This document shows positions 5,993 to 7,153 of a stretch of 7,153 nucleotides of DNA, piece after piece (the first letter of the stretch is position 1; the number at the start of each line of letters is the position of its first letter). This DNA comes from an uncultured Akkermansia sp. (lineage in GTDB: Bacteria; Verrucomicrobiota; Verrucomicrobiia; Verrucomicrobiales; Akkermansiaceae). The translations under genes were made by a program, and so were the position numbers. The notes below the pieces were generated by a model, which was given only the letters and a program-made list of their open reading frames with translations, was not told the origin of the DNA and did no database searches. The DNA is taken from contig CAJGCV010000092.1 of the NCBI GenBank assembly GCA_904501915.1, positions 1-7,153 of the forward strand. The letters run 5' to 3'.

Positions 5993-6053
5993 ACTTTTTT
6001 GTAACTTTTTAGCCCAAATTTGACCCAAAAGTTACTAAAATTTTTACAAAAAA
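5993..6053. repeat. Nested inverted repeat upstream of integrase
   Basis: GTAACTTTT (6001-6009) and AAAAGTTAC (6027-6035) form a perfect 9-bp inverted repeat with a 17-base centre, itself carrying CCCAAA twice (6013-6018 and 6024-6029). A larger imperfect repeat overlaps it: ACTTTTTTGTAACTTTTTAG (about 5993-6011) resembles the reverse complement of the stretch from CTAAAA to ACAAAAAAT (about 6035-6053), with a small internal difference. The layout suits a recombinase attachment core or an operator for the promoter 35 bases downstream. No second copy is in the window to test this. Confidence 0.45.
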
Positions 6054-6069
6054 TTCAGTACTAGGGCCG

Positions 6070-6098
6070 TTGACAGAATGTATTAGGTTTAGTATACT
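6070..6098 (+). promoter_or_regulatory. Consensus promoter of the integrase gene
   Basis: A perfect -35 element TTGACA (6070-6075) and TATACT (6093-6098, five of six) are separated by exactly 17 bases. The usual distance places the transcription start at about 6105, the G of the integrase GTG codon, which predicts a leaderless mRNA. Confidence 0.85.
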
Positions 6099-6104
6099 GT
6101 TTTC

Positions 6105-7153
6105 GTGAGTTACAAAGGGTATAAGCAGGACATTGTAATCAAGTATGATAAAGACACTAAAACTGTGAAGGTTAGGTGGACTGATTACGAAAAAGCATAC
6201 CAAGGTTACAAGGGTAACAGTCGCTATGGTAACAGGCAGATAAAGTGTGGCACTATCTACTCTCGTAAGGAAGCGGAAGCCGAACTGTTGGTGTTTGCTA
6301 GGAGGGAACAGCAGAAAAGCATTGAACGAGTTGAAGAACTTAAAAAGCAAGGTAAACGCCCATCATCTAAAACTTCTGCCAAAGATGATAAGGTTTACGC
6401 GAGTTCTTTCCTCCGTCTGTTGGAAGATAGTCGCATCACATCATCTCTCATTCCTAGGACAATCAATGACAGCAGGAGGGATGTCAACAGGTTCGCTGAT
6501 TGGTTAGATACGCACCATCCCAACATTGAACTCAAAGATGTGGATGACGATGTGGCAAAGTCTTACTGTGACTATCTTGCCAAACACTACTCTCCCTCTT
6601 CTGTCAAAACATACAGGGCACACCTAGTGTATACATTCAACTGTATTGTTTCCCTGTTCAAGAAGAGTCCTAACAAGATTACAAACCCATTCCGAGAATT
6701 TAGATTGAAGAATAAAGGAGAGGGGAGAAAGGAAATTTTCAACTTTGAGCAACTCACCTACATCCTCAAAAGGGCAGGTGAGAATGTGAAGTATAAACAA
6801 CCTGCACGAATTCAGCGGTTCGCTTTCTTTTATCTGCTTACTGTGACAGGTTGGCGAGTTGGCGACATTGCAGTATTCAAGTGGAGTGATGTGGATTTCA
6901 AGAAGCGTGTAGTTACTAATCTCCACAATAAAACAGAAGAGAATACAGGGGTTCACACTAGAATTTACATGACTAACCTGATGAAGGAGGTTCTCATGGC
7001 TCTGCGTGACTTGGAACGCCCCAAGGAGTTTGAGGAGTATCTGTTCAGCGTGGGTAGAGGTGGAGTAAAGAACCTGCATCAGCGGAATGTCACCAATGCC
7101 CAAACCCACATAGACCACATGCGTAAGGAGTTGGAATTACCTGAACCTGTAAA
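6105..7153 (+). CDS. Tyrosine recombinase / integrase, 3' end outside window
   Basis: The first 349 codons of a site-specific recombinase, open to the window edge. Residues 1 to about 60 (MSYKGYKQDIVIKYD onward) look like a beta-rich arm-type DNA-binding domain, and 54-85 a charged helical linker. About 96-195 is the helical core-binding domain (from KVYASSFLRLLEDS to NPFREF). The catalytic domain begins near 205; Arg251 in TGWRVGDIAVFKW is the first catalytic arginine and Lys276 in HNKTEE the probable beta-hairpin lysine. The HxxR, H/W and Tyr motifs would lie beyond 7153. GTG at 6105 is the only reasonable start: TAG stops occur in frame at 6084 and 6090 and no ATG comes near. The gene is visibly poorer in G+C than the genes to its left, as expected for an acquired element extending to the right. 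Exact family (phage, ICE or other) is undecided. Confidence 0.92.
   Translation, partial: MSYKGYKQDIVIKYDKDTKTVKVRWTDYEKAYQGYKGNSRYGNRQIKCGTIYSRKEAEAELLVFARREQQKSIERVEELKKQGKRPSSKTSAKDDKVYASSFLRLLEDSRITSSLIPRTINDSRRDVNRFADWLDTHHPNIELKDVDDDVAKSYCDYLAKHYSPSSVKTYRAHLVYTFNCIVSLFKKSPNKITNPFREFRLKNKGEGRKEIFNFEQLTYILKRAGENVKYKQPARIQRFAFFYLLTVTGWRVGDIAVFKWSDVDFKKRVVTNLHNKTEENTGVHTRIYMTNLMKEVLMALRDLERPKEFEEYLFSVGRGGVKNLHQRNVTNAQTHIDHMRKELELPEPV

Larger units (their letters stand above)
5785..6104. other. Gap between symporter and integrase; left island boundary
   Basis: About 320 bases without a start-to-stop gene. In order it holds the open 34-codon frame, the terminator hairpin, an AT-rich stretch from about 5945, a nested inverted repeat at 5993-6053 and the integrase promoter. 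The change from GC-rich to AT-rich sequence near 5945, next to an integrase gene, points to the junction of an integrated element. No tRNA or tmRNA end could be recognised, and the exact junction cannot be fixed from one side. Confidence 0.6.

Noticed and set aside
6247..6507. An 86-codon plus-strand frame starting at ATG inside the integrase
   Set aside because: It is a different frame within the integrase N-terminal and core-binding regions and shows no domain.
6624..7118. A 164-codon minus-strand frame inside the integrase
   Set aside because: It lies wholly within the integrase gene, whose plus-strand frame has the arm, core-binding and catalytic motifs in the right order.

Overview
The window looks like chromosomal DNA of a mucin-associated Verrucomicrobium, most likely Akkermansia or a close relative, ending in the left edge of an integrated mobile element. 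The assignment rests on gene content: a secreted GH33 sialidase with accessory domains, a LamG-type exported protein, and proteins written in GC-rich codons. No taxonomic marker was compared, so it is an inference of moderate strength.

Layout, left to right, all genes on the + strand. (1) 1-259: non-coding leader with small hairpins, a tandem heptamer repeat, a 12-bp inverted repeat and a T-tract. (2) 260-2275: secreted sialidase with the complete GH33 catalytic set, followed at once by a terminator hairpin. (3) 2276-2730: a gene-free stretch filled with consecutive short hairpins, most with three-base loops and unrelated stem sequences, arranged as two blocks of opposite polarity. (4) 2731-3220 plus stop: ribosomal protein bL9 with its own terminator. 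(5) 3330-4181: cysteine-rich LamG-like protein with a signal peptide and a C-terminal membrane anchor. (6) 4255-5784: sodium:alanine/glycine symporter (AGCS family) behind a good sigma70-type promoter. (7) 5785-6104: an open 34-codon frame without a start, a strong terminator, then AT-rich DNA with nested inverted repeats. (8) 6105 to the window end: a tyrosine recombinase (integrase) starting at GTG and running off the edge.

The genes do not form one operon: terminators follow the sialidase and rplI, and the symporter and integrase each have a promoter. The sialidase (outside the cell) and the symporter (inner membrane) could both serve growth on host glycoproteins, but nothing here ties them to a shared pathway. 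Base composition changes sharply after about 5945: one sampled 60-base line of the symporter (4681-4740) has 43 G+C, one of the integrase (6781-6840) has 23.

The most interesting signals are the triloop-hairpin array upstream of rplI; the placement of the integrase promoter, which predicts transcription starting on the first base of its GTG codon; a similar near-leaderless arrangement for the symporter; the absence of a recognisable Shine-Dalgarno sequence before any of the five genes; and a nested inverted repeat before the integrase that may be an attachment or operator site.
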